This document shows positions 34,381-62,689 of a stretch of DNA of 64,000 nucleotides, piece after piece; within the stretch, counting starts at the first letter, position 1; every line of letters starts with the position of its first letter. A model generated the notes under the pieces. That model did no database searches. It saw nothing but the letters and a program-made list of their open reading frames with translations, and was not told the DNA's origin. Made by a program: the position numbers and the translations under genes. The stretch spans positions 21,986,001 through 22,050,000 of the forward strand of contig NC_081831.1 of NCBI RefSeq assembly GCF_030867095.1, in the 5' to 3' direction. The DNA is from Alligator mississippiensis (Eukaryota > Chordata > Crocodylia > Alligatoridae).

Positions 34381-35007
34381 CTGGCTGGCCCCTTGCAGCA
34401 CCTGCTGCAGCCTGCTCTTGCTTCTGACTGCTGCAAATCTCCCCTGCCTTCGCCTGCGTCTCGCCGCGGCCCAACCTGGGCGGCTTGGCGATGGGGTCCA
34501 GGCCGTATCCAGAGCCCAGGCCGCGAGAGGCACCCGGCCTGCACAGCACCAGCGCCTGCTCCGTGGCTCTGGGTCATTTGCATTTTGCAAGGACGGTCAA
34601 TTAGCCTCCTGGGGGCGCCCCTGCGCGCTCCCGCGGTTAAGGCACCCCCGACCCCGGCTGGGAACCGGGGCACCTGGCACCGCCTGCACTGAGGCCCCGA
34701 GGGCTCCCCGGCACTCCTCAGGCGTTCCGCAACGCCCCTTGTCCCTCCCCGGCCGCCGTCGACATTCGAGCTACCAGAACCTGAATCTCTTCCGAGATTA
34801 TTGCGGCCTAGCGCTCCGAGTCAATCAGGGCTGGGAGGGAAGGGGAGTGTGTTCTCCACCAATGAGCGACCTGGAGGTGGGACCACGATCCCCTCTGAGC
34901 CAATGGCCGTTCGCAGCATCCTGCCCCGGGGCCTTCCTCTAGCCAATGGGTGGCAGCGCGTGCGGCAGCGGGGAAGAGGCTGGGAGGAGGTGCCGCGCGC
35001 AGGGAAG

Positions 35008-49796
<14,789 letters not shown>

Positions 49797-50682
49797 AGTG
49801 CCTTGGTGACAATGTAGAAAGGAAAGGGCGAGGGGAAGAAAGGAAAAATCTACGCCAACCCTGCACTCTCCCGAACGAACTTCATATACAGTTTAAAAAA
49901 AAAAAAAAGCTCATTTCATATCTCAATACCTTCTGTGGCACCTGACACAATGTTTTCCACCTGTAGAGATGCATGGTTAGCCAAGGATGATAATGCAATC
50001 AAAATAAGACAGTAGCATCTTTCATAAGCAGAGAGAATGTTAAAATTTTCTGGCATGCCACAGCTGCTTGAGTTTTTTATTGACAATTCCTGAGTTTAGG
50101 AGATGTGTCAATGCTAAAGGTCACACTTCAATGCTTCTCACATCCACCTTATTAAAGATACAGAGTATTTATTACAGTACTGCACTGATGGTGGCAAAAT
50201 TGACTTGTGAGCTCTGGCGTTAGGATGGAATGAAATCCCCACCCAGCTTCCCTGCACATTTGTTTAAAAAAAAATCCAGAAGAAATGGCATTTGGTCTGC
50301 AGCCAGCTCATTTGTTCGCAGAACCGATCTGTTAAAGTTATTTAAAAATTGACCTTAAGACACCAAGCAAAGAGCTAGGCTGGTCCAGTTCAGCCAGTCT
50401 CTTGTGCCTGCCTGTAGCTACTCTTCATTCAGCTGTCCATATGTCCTGCCGCACGATGGTACCTGGAGCTCCCTCCACCTCTGCCATTTCATTGACTTAA
50501 AACTTGAAGATGCCTTTTGGTTGTAAGGATAAACAGAAGAGGTTATTGGACAGTAGTTGCAGTGTAGGAAGGTCTCTAGCCAGTTAAACTGTATAGAGGT
50601 ATGTAGGATGCTGTGTGTTAATCATCCCAGCATGAGATCACTCCATCATTGAGATATGAGTGCCATTCTGTAGGAGGGACTG

Positions 50683-50688
50683 TAATAA
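50683..50688 (+). terminator. PIN1: Poly(A) signal of PIN1 (proximal)
   Basis: AATAAA about 890 bases after the PIN1 stop codon, in 'ctgtaataaaggattcc'. Confidence 0.55.
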
Positions 50689-50871
50689 AGGATTCCAGTC
50701 TAGAGAGAAGGCTGTTTTCCTCAAGCTTCTTTTTATCCACTTGTGGTTAAACACTGTAAGTCATTGTTTCCAGTTACGTTGCATTGCTTATGTTTAGTAA
50801 AATAACAGAAAAAAATCCCAGCTTTGGTCCAGTGCAAACAAGCTATATAGTTCCAATTCTCTTAAGCAGAA

Positions 50872-50877
50872 AATAAA
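50872..50877 (+). terminator. PIN1: Poly(A) signal of PIN1 (distal alternative)
   Basis: A second AATAAA about 190 bases further downstream ('agaaaataaagccctctcc'). Either or both may be used. Confidence 0.45.
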
Positions 50878-53605
50878 GCCCTCTCCAATTAAACATTTCA
50901 GATGCTCTGGCATTGATTATTTCCCCTCTCACTGTAAAGATCTCTTTCTTCCTGTTTGAAAAACAAAACCAACCCGTATGCAGCATGCATAGAGAAGACT
51001 GTCTGATTTGGTCATAAAATGGAAATGCGACTCCTCTGGGATCAAAAAATCCGTTCTCACCAAGTCTCTGGGTCTTAAAACAGAATCAGGCAAACGTTAT
51101 GCTCCCAGAAACTCAGGCCAGATTCTGTCATTTCTTGCTTGTGCTGGGACTTGCCTTTCTCAGCAAGCAGTTCTGCTGATATCTTGGTGTAGGGTGCTAC
51201 TCCATATAACAGTGGCACCTCTGACTTTTTAGCTTAATTCAGTAACTGTTTTCCTGCTTCTGTTCTGCAAATCTACAGAGGTTTCCTTCATGATGTCAGA
51301 CCAGCCATAACAGTGAATGGCTCCTCTGTGTGCTTTAAAAAAAAATAAAAAAATAGAACTCCCGTCTTGTTTGGAAATGGGGAAAGACGACATCTCCCAA
51401 AAGCACCCTCCAATTAAGGTGATCACCTAAAGCGAGAGGCATCTGAATATTTCTTGCATTTCTGCTTCTGCTCTTTCCCTTGCGAGCCAGGTTGGGGAAA
51501 TAGAAGGCTCTTGTGCCTCAGATGAAAGTTGGTTTCCATAGCAACACATTGATTTAAAAAAAAATCTAGCTATGGGGTGACAAGCAGGTGAGAACTTAGA
51601 AAAGGAAAATTACCTCAAATTACTGTGCAGTATCTTATAAGCAGGATCAAAGGTAAATAAAGGGAAGTGGAGATGTCATATCAGTAGTGAAGTGTGGTGC
51701 AATAGCAAAAGCGTTGGCAGCTAAATGTTTTCTGAAGCAGCCTAAGCTGTGGGTTTTTGTTTCCCCAATTGTAACAGGCTTAAGTCTGAGCTACACAGGT
51801 CCCAGTATTTGGTTCATTTCCCTGTCTTCCCTCCAAAAGGTGCAACAGCAGTCAGGATATAAACTATGCGATGCATGAGAAGCCTGGCAGGTTTTACAGG
51901 TGGGAAGAGGTGGAATAGATCAGGGCTGCTCAGTTGTAGGAGGTGGGATGGAGAGAACGTAGGGCAATCACTGTTATTTCAGCCTGTTTCGTACAGGAGG
52001 AACAAGGTGACTGGTTTTACTGGTAAAGGGTGCGAGACCTATGGGGACTCTGCTGGAAGCTATGGCCCTGGGTTAGATTCCAGAAAGCATTTGGCACAGA
52101 CTGGCTGTCCTCATTAGCTAGGTATTGCTTGTTTTCCTGGGTGTGTTCCTGCTGTGTTAAACATGCTGTGCATAGTCCCTGACCTGGACGAAGTGCCATC
52201 CCACAGTCAGCAGCTCCTGTGAGCACAGGCACGAAACAGCTGCTGAGTGGAAACTGGGAAAATCTTACCCTTATGAGCACAGTTTTCCTAATGGTCCACT
52301 GTGAGATTTACTCATTGTGTTGGGGACTGGAGATGGGGCTAAACGGGCTGCTGGTCTGAGCTGCTCTCACTCTTCCCATGAGCATGCCTAATTGGGCTCA
52401 TCCAGACCTGTGATATACGTGGAGAGAAGTGTCCTGCATTGCTGCCTCCACAGCAAAAGCACTTAAGTGCTTAGTGCTTCCGTCAATAATGCCACCTGAC
52501 CAGCCCTTTTCCTTTCCTGGCCAGGAGGCCCTGCTGTGGTAGTAGCAGAAATAGCTGACCTCCTGGGATTCCCAAGAAGCAGGTTCCCTCTGGGCTGGTA
52601 AGTCTAGGGCACTGTATGCTGCCTTGTTCTGTCATCCTGGTGTTTGAGTTGCGTGTTCTTGGGAGCCTTGTGGTAGTAGGAAAGCGTGACATTGCTGCTG
52701 CCCAGTTGATCAAGATGTTTCTGTAGGCAGAGCCGAGGTGATGCAAACTTTTGTTTATACCTCTGGGAGCCCTATTAGTGTGTACCACCTCTACCCCATC
52801 TGCAGCAGTGACTCAAACGCTGGGACCCTGGGACACTGGTGTGCTGGACTCAGCCTATTAACATGCGGTGGGGCTTAGCTGGAGAGGGATTTCTTGGCAA
52901 AGCATGCTTTGCGGTGCAGTCCCGTTGCTGGTCACTGCTTTTATGACCTGAAAATACAGCAGCCCCCACCTGGAGGAAGGAAAAGCACTAGACAAAGACA
53001 TCCCTGCTGCCTTGATGCAGGTCAGGCATGTTAGCTCTCTGTTCCATCAGCCAAGGTTCTAGTGTTCCTGCTGGCAGCATTTCTTGCCATTTGCAGGAGA
53101 ATGCACAGCTGGCATGGAGATGCTAATTGAGCACGGGAAGATGGGCTGACTGGGATCTTGTGCCTGTCCTCAAGTGCCCCTCTGCTGACGGACCTGCTGT
53201 CTGTTGGCAGGGAAAGAGAAATTCTGTGTTGCTTCTGCCCCTCGCTATAGCTTAGCATCCTGCACTGCCTCTGAATCTGCCATGGCACTCTGGACCTGCC
53301 TGACACTGTACAACCCAGCCTGCATATGCTTCTGCCTCAGATTGCAACAGCTTGCTGGGGTGTCCCTTTAGCTGCTGCTTTGGGGCTCTCCAGGGAGCAT
53401 GGGTCTCGGGGCATACAGAGTCTGTGTGCATTGAGATAGCAGGAGGAGGCTGCTTTTCAGAAGGCACTGGACACCTGCCTCCTCAAACACCAGGCTCCTT
53501 TTGGGTGTTTTGGCTTGCAAATCCCCCAGTTGTTGAAGCAGAACACAGGATGGGGTAGAGTTTTGGCTCTGTGGCACTAACCCTCCTGTCATGCGTGTGT
53601 GCATG

Positions 53606-53680
53606 TGCATACAGCGCCTAGTACAGTGGGGTCTGGGCTGGGGCTGCTGCAGTACAAAGGATAGATAATAATCACTGTAG
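53606..53680. repeat. SINE-like interspersed repeat fragment
   Basis: 'acagcgcctagtacagtggg' followed by 'gtacaaaggatagataataat' resembles the 3' part of a widespread MIR-like amniote repeat ('agcgcctagcacaatgggg' ... 'aataataat'). Confidence 0.5.
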
Positions 53681-53769
53681 CAATCTCCCTGAGGCACAGG
53701 GGGATTATCCTCTATTACGATGGTGCCCTAATTCATTGTGCCTGGCACTGGTTGAGTACATAAGAGGAT

Positions 53770-53790
53770 GTCTCTCTCTCTCTCTCTCTC
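53770..53790. repeat. TC dinucleotide microsatellite
   Basis: About ten uninterrupted TC units between 'gatg' and 'gctcacc'. Confidence 0.9.
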
Positions 53791-53956
53791 GCTCACCTGA
53801 CTGGGGGTTGTGCAGACAGATGGGAGGAATGGTGGTGGTCAGCCTGTGGCTGTGGATGCCCCTTGCTCACTACACAGCTGCTTGTCAGTGTGCACTGCCT
53901 GCATTGTGGGTGTTTGAACCACAGCAAAGAGCTGTCCTCCATCTCGTGGCAGAGGA

Positions 53957-55776
53957 GCTACCCAAGTAAAAGACAACAAGAAATTGTTTTTTAGATATAT
54001 AGGGAGTAAAAGGAAGGCCCAGGAAGGAATAAGACCCCTGCTAAATGGGCAGAAACAATTGGTGACGGACAGGGGGGACAAGGCTGAACTCCTCAATGAG
54101 CTCTTTGCCTCAGTGTTCCTAAGTGAGGGGCACGACAAGTCTCTCACTGGGGTTGTAGAGAGGCAGCAGCAAGGCGCCAGACTTCCATGTGTAGACCCTG
54201 AAATGGTGCAGAGTCATTTGGAAGAACTGGATGCCTTTAAGTCAGCAGGCCCAGATGAGCTCCATCCAAGGGTGCTGAAGGCACTGGCCGACATCATTAC
54301 AGAGCCACTGGTGGGAATATTTGAACGCTCGTGGCGCACGGGCCAAGTCCCAGAGGACTGGAAAAGGGCCAACGTGGTCCCCATTTTCATAAAGGGGAGG
54401 AAGGAGGACCCGGGCAACTATAGACCTGTCAGTCTCACCTCCATCCTTGGCAAAGTCTTTGAAAAAATTATCAAGGCTCACATTTGTGAGAGCCCGGCAG
54501 GGCAAATTATGCTGAGGGGAAATCAGCACGGGTTCGTGGCAGGCAGATCGTGCCTGACCAATCTAGTTTCTTTTTATGACCAGGTTACGAAATGCCTGGA
54601 CACAGGAGGAGGGGTGGATGTTGTATACTTAGACTTCAGGAAGGCCTTCGATACGGTATCCCACCCCATACTGGTGAACAAGTTAAGAGGCTGTGACTTG
54701 GATGACTACACAGTCCAGTGGGTGGCGAATTGGCTGGAGGATTGCACCCAGAGAGTCGTGGTGGATGGGTCGGTTTTGACCTGGAAGGGTGTGGGCAGTG
54801 GGGTCCCGCAGGGCTCGGTCCTTGGACTGATACTCTTTAATGTCTTCATCAGTGACTTGGACGAGGGAGTGAAATGTACTCTGTCCAAGTTTGCAGATGA
54901 CACAAAGCTATGGGGAGAGGTGGACACGCTGGAGGGCAGGGAACAGCTGCAAGCAGATCTGGACAGGTTGGACAAGTGGGCAGAAAACAACAGAATGCAG
55001 TTCAACAAGGAGAAATGCAAAGTGCTGCACCTAGGGAGGAAGAATGTCCAGCACACCTACAGCCTAGGGAATGACCTGCTGAGTAGCACGGAAGTGGAAA
55101 GGGATCTTGGAGTCCTAGTGGACTCCAAGAGGAACATGAGTCGGCAGTGTGACGAAGCCATCAAAAAAGCCAATGGCACTTTATCGTGCATCAGCAGATG
55201 CATGACGAGTAGGTCCAAGGAGATGATACTTCCCCTCTATCAGGCACTGGTCAGATCACAGTTGGAGTACTGCATGCAATTCTGGGTGCTGCAATTCAAG
55301 AGGGATGCGGATAACCTGGAGAGGGTCCAGAGAATGGCCACTTGTATGGTTAAGGGCCTGCAGACCAAGCCCTACGAGGAGAGACTAGAGAAACTGGATC
55401 TTTTCAGCCTCCGCAAGAGAAGGTAGAGAGGCGACCTTGTGGCTGCCTATAAGTTCATCACGGGGGCACAGAAGGGAATTGGTGAGTATTTATTCACCAA
55501 GGCGCCCCCGGGGGTTACAAGAAATAATGGCCACAAGCTAGCAGAGAGCAGATTTAGATTGGACATTAGGAAGAACTTCTTCACAGTTAGAGTGGCCAGG
55601 GTCTGGAACGGACTCCCAAGGGAGGTGGTGCTCTTCCCTACCCTGGGGGTCTTCAAGAGGAGGTTAGATGAGCATCTAGCTGGGGTCATCTAGACCCAGC
55701 ACTCTTTCCTGCTTATGCAGGGGGTCGGACTCGATCTATTGAGGTCCCTTCCAACCCTAACATCTATGAATCTATA
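53957..55776 (+). mobile_element. CR1 LINE, nearly complete reverse-transcriptase part
   Basis: A longer CR1 copy: the open frame starts with FFRYIGSKRK upstream of the RT domain. It then has NYRPVSLTSILGKVFEKII, QHGFVAGRS, VVYLDFRKAFDTVSH, GSGVPQGSVLG, the catalytic FADDTKL and the C-terminal region to RRLDEHLAGVI (stop 55693). The frame is interrupted once, by a TAG at 55424-55426 where the copy at 32816 has TTG. The 5' endonuclease region and promoter are missing. The 3' UTR ends near 'catctatgaatctata'. Its high similarity to the other copy indicates recent CR1 activity. Confidence 0.93.
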
Positions 55777-58700
55777 CGTGAAGTCTGCAGCTGGCCTGGA
55801 GGGGGTGGGGTGCAATTGGTATCATGTTTGCAAAAGCTGCTATGGCAAGTGTGCTAATTGCATGACTAGCAGCCCACATTTGTACAGCTACACAGCTGCA
55901 GTCCTAGTCCTGGATGAGGAGCTGTGCCAAGGCAAAATTTGGAGTCATCCTGGAAGATTCTTTGTGGTTTGGTGCTTACCTATAGGAGGGGAGAAGCAAG
56001 AGGGCCTGAAAGCTATGCTGCCATATTGGAATGGCTGAACTTCCAGCTGAGAATGGAGCTTGTGCTGGTTCATGTAGGTGCATAAACTAGGAGTCCTCCA
56101 GTGCCAGCAACCTGGACAGGCCAGGCAGGGCAGGTGGGACTGGGATTCCCATTTTATAGGGGGAGAGTTGAGGCCCCAAGTAATGCAGGGGCTTTCCCAG
56201 GGAGGTTGAGGCAGACTCAGAAGCTGAACTGAGGTCTCTTGAGACCCAGCCTGGTGTTTTACCCACAAGGCCGCCTCCCCTCTCTCAAGTAAGGCCCCTG
56301 GTACAGTGCTGCATGGGCTGTTCCAAAACCTCTCTGGACCCAAGCACCTGGTATCTGAAGCAGGGACCCCTGGTGCCTTTTTCTCTTCCAGTTCTCACAG
56401 TATGACCCCTGTTCCAGGTCTCTTGCCCTGTCTCCTGTAACACATCCTTATTGCTTTGCAATGCCTATAAGCAAGGAGCATCTGCCGTACAGTAACTTGA
56501 CCTGGCACAGTAACTTGAACTGGCTGGCATTCCGGCCCCTTCCTCTCCCAGTGCAGTCCCTGGGAAAGCTGTGGGTTGGCAGCCCAGAGATCACAGGCCA
56601 GCGCTGGATCTGCAGGGGCCTGTGGGTTTTTAATCGGAGTGTAAGCCCTTGGACTCTGAGTTAGCTGTGACACTGATGCTAACAGCTTCTGACCATGTCC
56701 TGTTTGAAGCCTTCACTTCTCTGAAGGGATCATTTCTCTCCTGTCTTGAGGAAGGGCTGTGAAGTGCTGGGCATCCGCTCGCAGGCTGGCATCACAGCTG
56801 TTCTAGACTGCTGGAGAGCCTGCTCGGCCTTTGTGACTTGGCAGGAAGCTTGGGGGTCAGTCTTGCGTCCACAGGGCACTAGTTGCCCTCTCCCAGGCAC
56901 AGACATCTGAAGCAGGCCCCTCTACTGAGAAAGGCGCAGGCTTGAGGGTAATGGGGGAGATCAGAGGGTGCTGACTCTGGGATGCTGGGCATGGGTCTCT
57001 GACCCAGGGAGCAAGAGAGGTGGCCATTAATAAGGCCCAAGCTGAGGTTGGGCTGGGCTCTCTGGCTTTGTTTAGAAATTTCATGCTGGTCTTGAGAACC
57101 CTCCCAGCGGGTGGGCAGGTGGGCAGGGTCTCACGATGGTATGCCTTGAACAAGCTAGTGGCTGAACTGTTTTGCTGACAGGTTTCCAGCAGCTGCCCTG
57201 AGAGAGGCCCCCCTGGTGCTGTGCGATTCATGTGATGGTGCCACTTCTTTGGGTCAGGGAGCTGGGTCCTTGTCAGGGTTTGGGCAGTGCCTGGCACAGG
57301 GGGGCCCTGGTCTCCCAGTGGCCTGTGCCTGACTCCCCCCTTCCTCCCCCCCCCCCCCCCCCATGCAAATGTGTAAGACTCTCCCTAGACTTCTCTTTCA
57401 TTTAGTCGCTATAGTCCATTAAGCCCAAGGCACCACTTGTGGCCTGTGAGCTGCTTACGGTGGAGTGTTTAGACCACCCCTGATTTACAGGCAGGGCCCT
57501 TAGGTTATGAGTGCAGGCATGTTTGTTGGAGACAGGCACACGTCCTACTGCAGAGGATCTGACCAGTTACAGCCCACACCTGTGGGCCTTGGCTTCAGCA
57601 ATGACAACTCAGGAATTTCTCTTTGGAGGTCTGAGATTCAGTCCCCACTGTGTCTGCCCTCCCCTGCACCACGATGGCATTTCCCCTGCCCTTGTCCCAT
57701 GCACTGTCTTGTTTCTCCCCTCTGGCTCTTGTGTCAATAGCATTGCTTTCAGCAGTGAAATAGCAGGAAGGATGGGAGTTTTGATTAAATGGGAAGATTT
57801 CCCTGCACCTGGAAGAATCTCCATTCCAGTGTCTGAGCAAGATTTATGAGGTGGTGAATTGAAACTGCTTAATGTCCTCATAACTCATCCCTCAAGTCCC
57901 CACATGTTTAGAGCTCTCTGTAGAAAATGTGGGTGCACACATACTCCCCATCCTATGCTGCATGTGCTGGCCAGGCCAAGCTTTTCCTGGCACGGCCCTA
58001 TCAGCCTTTGTATGGCAACCCCAGAGCTGGGCTTGGCCCCTTCCATTTTCCATGCCTGCCAAATCCACTGTGCGTTATGCAAACCCAGCAAGGGTGCTGT
58101 GCACTCTGACTGGATGCTGCTGTGCTACAAGAGATAGCATCTGTCTCTGTCAGTCTGGCTATTAAACTGGGCCTGTGAGTCTCAGCTCCTGTCCTTGGGT
58201 CTGTGATGCTTCAGCTGTCTGATCCCAGCTTTGACAGGGAGTGGAGGCCTGGAATTCCTCTCCCAGGCCTCCTGGAAAGCCAGTTCCATCACGCAGGTGC
58301 ATGGAGATGTTCGCACAAGCATGTGTGTGTGCATAGCAGGGAGGAGACACAGACGTATCCAGGCAGGCACATATGTGGGAGATGTGAAAAATAGGAGTCT
58401 CTCATGGACAGTTGCATAAGGAGAGAGGCACTAGTGTGCTCCTGTGTACAGGAGAGAATTGCACTGTGTGCTCTCACTCACATGCCTCTTTCTTGCTGCT
58501 CTGCAGTTGTTTTGGGGACTGAAGTGCAGCAGCTTCTGTGATGCAATAGTGCAAACTTATAAAGGCCCCTGACCTTGGTGACAGCCTATGGGAAAAGTCA
58601 CTCCATAGGAAAAGCAGCAGGTCTCAGCAGAGCTGGTGGAGAACAGGGTCACTGTCCTGTGGGAAATTCTGGTATGTTGAAACTTGCTTTGTCCTGACTG

Positions 58701-61700
58701 GGAATCGCTGAGATTCAGAGATTCCACAAAATAGACCTTTATGAGAAGTTCAAATCCCAAAGTGTCACAACATCTCACTTTGCAAATGCTGGTGTGTAAT
58801 AGAAAATGTGGAATACAGCATGATAGTAATGATATCCTAAGATTCACCATTGAATATGTACCTAGATGAATAGAGAGGATCCCAGAGGTGGAGGGAGAGG
58901 TGAGACATTTTAGGGTTCCTCCAAATGAAACAAAAGATTTTTAAATGATTTTCCCCCATGCCCCAAAACCTTGGACACTGCCTTTGCTGAACCAGAGCTT
59001 CTCATGGGAAGTTTTCCACCCAGGTCTAGTTTGCAGCAGTGCCAGGCTGTGATTGGGATGCTGGGTTCTGTCCGTGGTGCTGCCACTGATGGCTGAGACC
59101 CGGTTTTTGGAGGAGAGTGACAGCTAGAGGTTAAAACAGGGAGCTAGGGCTCCTGGGTTCTGTACCCAGCTGCATGCTGATTCCCTGCACAACCTCACTG
59201 AAATATTCCTTCCCCTCATGTTGCCTCCATCTCCCTGCTCTGGATCTTGCTGCTTCCCTGCTGCAGGGGCGTGTTGTGAGGATAAATGTGGTAGCACGGA
59301 TGTGTTTTCAGATCATGAAGCAGGAGCTACAGACGCCCCTGCCTGCAGATGGACGGCTTCCCTTCCCTTGGAGGCACTGCGCTGCAAACACAAACAAGCC
59401 ATTAGGTTGCCTACGCAGCCTGTCTGCTCTTGCCAGCTCCGCATTCCATAGGCAGCTAGCAGGGAATGGAGCAATCCAGTGGGTGCTTTGTGTCCTTGCC
59501 AGCTCCAAGTGTCTGGCTGCCATCTGGGGTGCCAGACATGGGGATATTCTCTCCAGCTGGGAGGCAGTGTTGGGGGCAGAGCATGTGGCCAGTTACACAG
59601 CTGTCAGGTCATGCCATGCTACATGTTTGGCTACTGGCATGGTTTGTGTCTGGATCTTGAGGGTGCAATGTGGTCCAAGCCCTTGAACAGGCCAGCAGGT
59701 TAGGCCCAGCTTTCTGCCCTTCAGCTGGACAGAGCTAAACCTCCCTGCTAGTGGGTGAAACAAGATGGTTTGGCCTCCGCGCTAACAGGCTAGATTGAAT
59801 TGCATTCTCAGCAAGATGCAGACCATTTCCCCTGGGCAGTGCCCAGCACAGAGTCTCTGCTCACACATCTCAGTGACAGCACTTCCCCTGTGCACCTGTC
59901 TGGGGTGGAAGGCGGCCACCACTTAGAAAGTACAGTGATACTAAGGGACAGCAAAAGGCAGGAAGCTAAGGGAAAAGCTGCAGTCTGTCAATGACACGGG
60001 TGTTTTGGGCAGGGCAAATGGGCCTGCAGGAAGTGGGACAGACAGTGCTAAGCTCCCGCCACATCTAATTTGCAGCTTCTGCCCTGCATCCTGTCTGGCA
60101 TTGGGGATCTGGGCAGCCGTATGCATGAGCAGCTGGCTTGCTTTGGAGGGCACCTTTGCAGCACTAGGCTTTACCCTGGTGAACGGTGTCACTAATTATT
60201 CTTATGCGCTCCCCCTTTAAATCTGAGCTGCCCTGCATTAGGAAGGAGTTGGCTCGGCCTGACCGGGAGGGAGCTGTGTCTTGTGCTGGTTCCTCTGTAG
60301 CACTTCAGGGGAGGCCTCAGGTGTGTGGGGCTGCATGGGAGTGGGGTGAGGCCCTGGCTGCACTTACCTTTTAGCCTCCAGTCCTGGCCTAGTGATTGTG
60401 TGTGGCAGGGAGGGTTTTTTGGGCAGGGATAGGGCAGAAGGGCACCAACCCCTTTCATTCACTGCTGCTCTCAGGTTCGCTGGTCCAGTCAGATTGAGCA
60501 ATGGGGCTGCCCTGGCCTGTCCTTGTGGGGCTACCAGGGAAGTCAAAAAGCTCCTTCACAGCCTGGCTGGGCAGGGACTGAGACAAGAAAACCCTGGAGT
60601 TATTTTCCATCTGTCTTGCTGTCTCTGCCTGAGGTGTTTCTGTAGCACCTTGTTGCTGAAGGAGGGAAGTGCTGGAGGCCACAGTTTTCTCTGCTGCCCA
60701 ATGGGGGACTGACAATAGGAAGGAGAGATTGCAGTCCACTTGGGAGTTTGCAGGCCTCAGCTGCAGGAGCTGCAGCTTGGTCTGCCCTGCAGGGCTGGAT
60801 CGGCACTGGCACAGACCTCACCTGAGCTCCTCTGTGACCTGCGCTGGTGCATTGCACTGTTTGCACAAAAGCAGCACAACTGCCTGCCTTGTGCTTAGTG
60901 AGCAACGGCCTGGCAGTGCTTGTACACCCACGTGAGGGCAGCACAGGTCAGAGGCATGGGGTTTTCCATCCTCTGCACTGGTGCAAATGAGTGAGCTGGT
61001 GCTAGTGCAAGGTCACCTTCTCCCACTGACATGTGCTCTGGGCATGTCCAGTATGCCCCTTGTGTCTGCCACTTGCTGTGGAAGGGGAAGGAGAGTGCTG
61101 GCTCCTGTTGTCGGTTGCATTGATCCTGGCATAGGCTGCATCCAGCAGTGGTAATGGGGATAAATGAGCTGCTGCCTGCTAAGTTGGAGGCGCATCTCCT
61201 TTCAGCTGCCTTCAGTGTTGCCTGTTTTCTGTGCAAGGCTGCATGAGCCCTCTGGGGCATTTCCTACCCACAAGGCAGCTGCACCTACATGCATGGTTGT
61301 TATAGTATACATGTACTTTTGCTTGGTTCTGAGAGCTCTCTGTGGCACTGCGGCCCCTGGGTGATGCTTGGGGCTAGAACTGCCATGACCAGGGCTGTTT
61401 TGTCCTCCTGTGCCCCCATGTCTTTCCTTCCCCTTGACCACCTCTGTTCAGAGGAAAGGCTTTTTGGGGCAGAGTGACATGGCTCACATGAAGCCAGGCC
61501 CTGGAAATGGGCAGCAGAACTGTGGGGAGATCCCCAGAGGGCTGCCCGGAAGTGGGTAGGCAGGTTTCAGCATCTCAGTCAATGCCACATGACCCTGACG
61601 CCCTGTGCCTGTCCTCTGCCTACAGTCCCCAGCCACAGCATGGCAGGGGGAAGCTTGTAGCAAACAGGTGAGTTATTGGGGTGGGGGGGCGGGTTTGGAA

Positions 61701-62640
61701 GCTCTCATCTGCCAAGAGACCTGAGTAGGGAATTGGGGCTGGAGAATGTGGCTTAGGGATGATGCCCCTGGCCCTGCCCCAGCTCGACCCCACCCAGAAG
61801 AGGCCATGTGAGGCCTGCGCCTGCCAGCTGCTCTATAATGGATGCCAGGGCATACTTTATTTATATCACCAGCGGGCTGGTATTTAGGTCACTGGTACTG
61901 AAAAAAGGTCTGGGACTTGGAGAGTTGGACGTGACGGGGAGCCTGGGTCACAGCTGGGCTTCTCTTTGGCCACATAAGGCCCTTCTCCCTTGTGATGGGA
62001 CCTCTGCCCATATTTTCAGGAGATTGGAGGGTACTGGGTGGAGACAGGGTGCCCAGGCTGTGCTAAATGTACACAGCTCTGTTGACAGCCTCTTCAGGTG
62101 GCACTGAGAGGCGGTGCTAGGGGTCTGCTGGGCAGGGCTGTCAGACTTGCCAGCTCAGCTCTTAGATACTCTTTAAGTTTTTCACTCCCATACACAAGGA
62201 TTGGAGTCTCAGCCACTGCCCCATGATGCCCTTTTGCTGCCAGGGGATGCAAGTAGGAGCCCAGGATGCCAGGGCTTCCGCAGTACTTTGGCTTGTACCC
62301 TGCATCCAGGCTTGTGGGCTAAAGGCTAGAGGAAGTGCGAGGGTGGAGGGTAGTGGACCTGGCTTTTGGCAGCTGTTCTGGTCTGATCCATTCTCTTCAT
62401 GATGTACCATGCTCCCTGATGCTGTGTGGCTGGGGAGAAGAGACTGCCCCGCCCCCCCGACATGCACACGCTTTGCTGATGAGGCTGTGAGAGGTGCTCA
62501 GGCCTGTGTGGGTTTAAAACCTAGGAATGGGTCCATCCAGGGAACTGAGCTGCTGATAGAGAGACCATCAGGGACAGGGCAGCAGACGGGACCCCTCTCC
62601 CCAGCAGCTGGGCAGCAGGGAGCCATCTCTTCTGCATTTG
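55777..62640. other. Intergenic or intronic stretch without recognised genes
   Basis: I found no exon with coherent coding sequence and splice sites, no CpG island and no RNA gene. Open frames here are short and unlike known proteins. By synteny this could lie between PIN1 and OLFM2 or within an OLFM2 intron; the sequence does not decide. Confidence 0.5.
57346..57362. repeat. 17-base C run
   Basis: Uninterrupted run of 17 C, within a wider C-rich stretch. Confidence 0.9.
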
Positions 62641-62689
62641 TTACAGATAAATAAGTCATGAAATTCCTCTGCTTCTCACAGACCTGCCT

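Larger units (their letters stand above)
50900..53950. other. Intergenic stretch downstream of PIN1
   Basis: In human the next gene is OLFM2, facing PIN1. I looked on the minus strand for its olfactomedin-domain exons and found none here. The stretch holds a SINE-like fragment and a TC microsatellite near its right end. Confidence 0.5.

Noticed and set aside
59174-59686. A 170-codon plus-strand open frame
   Set aside because: No recognisable domain, no splice context and ordinary base composition; probably chance.
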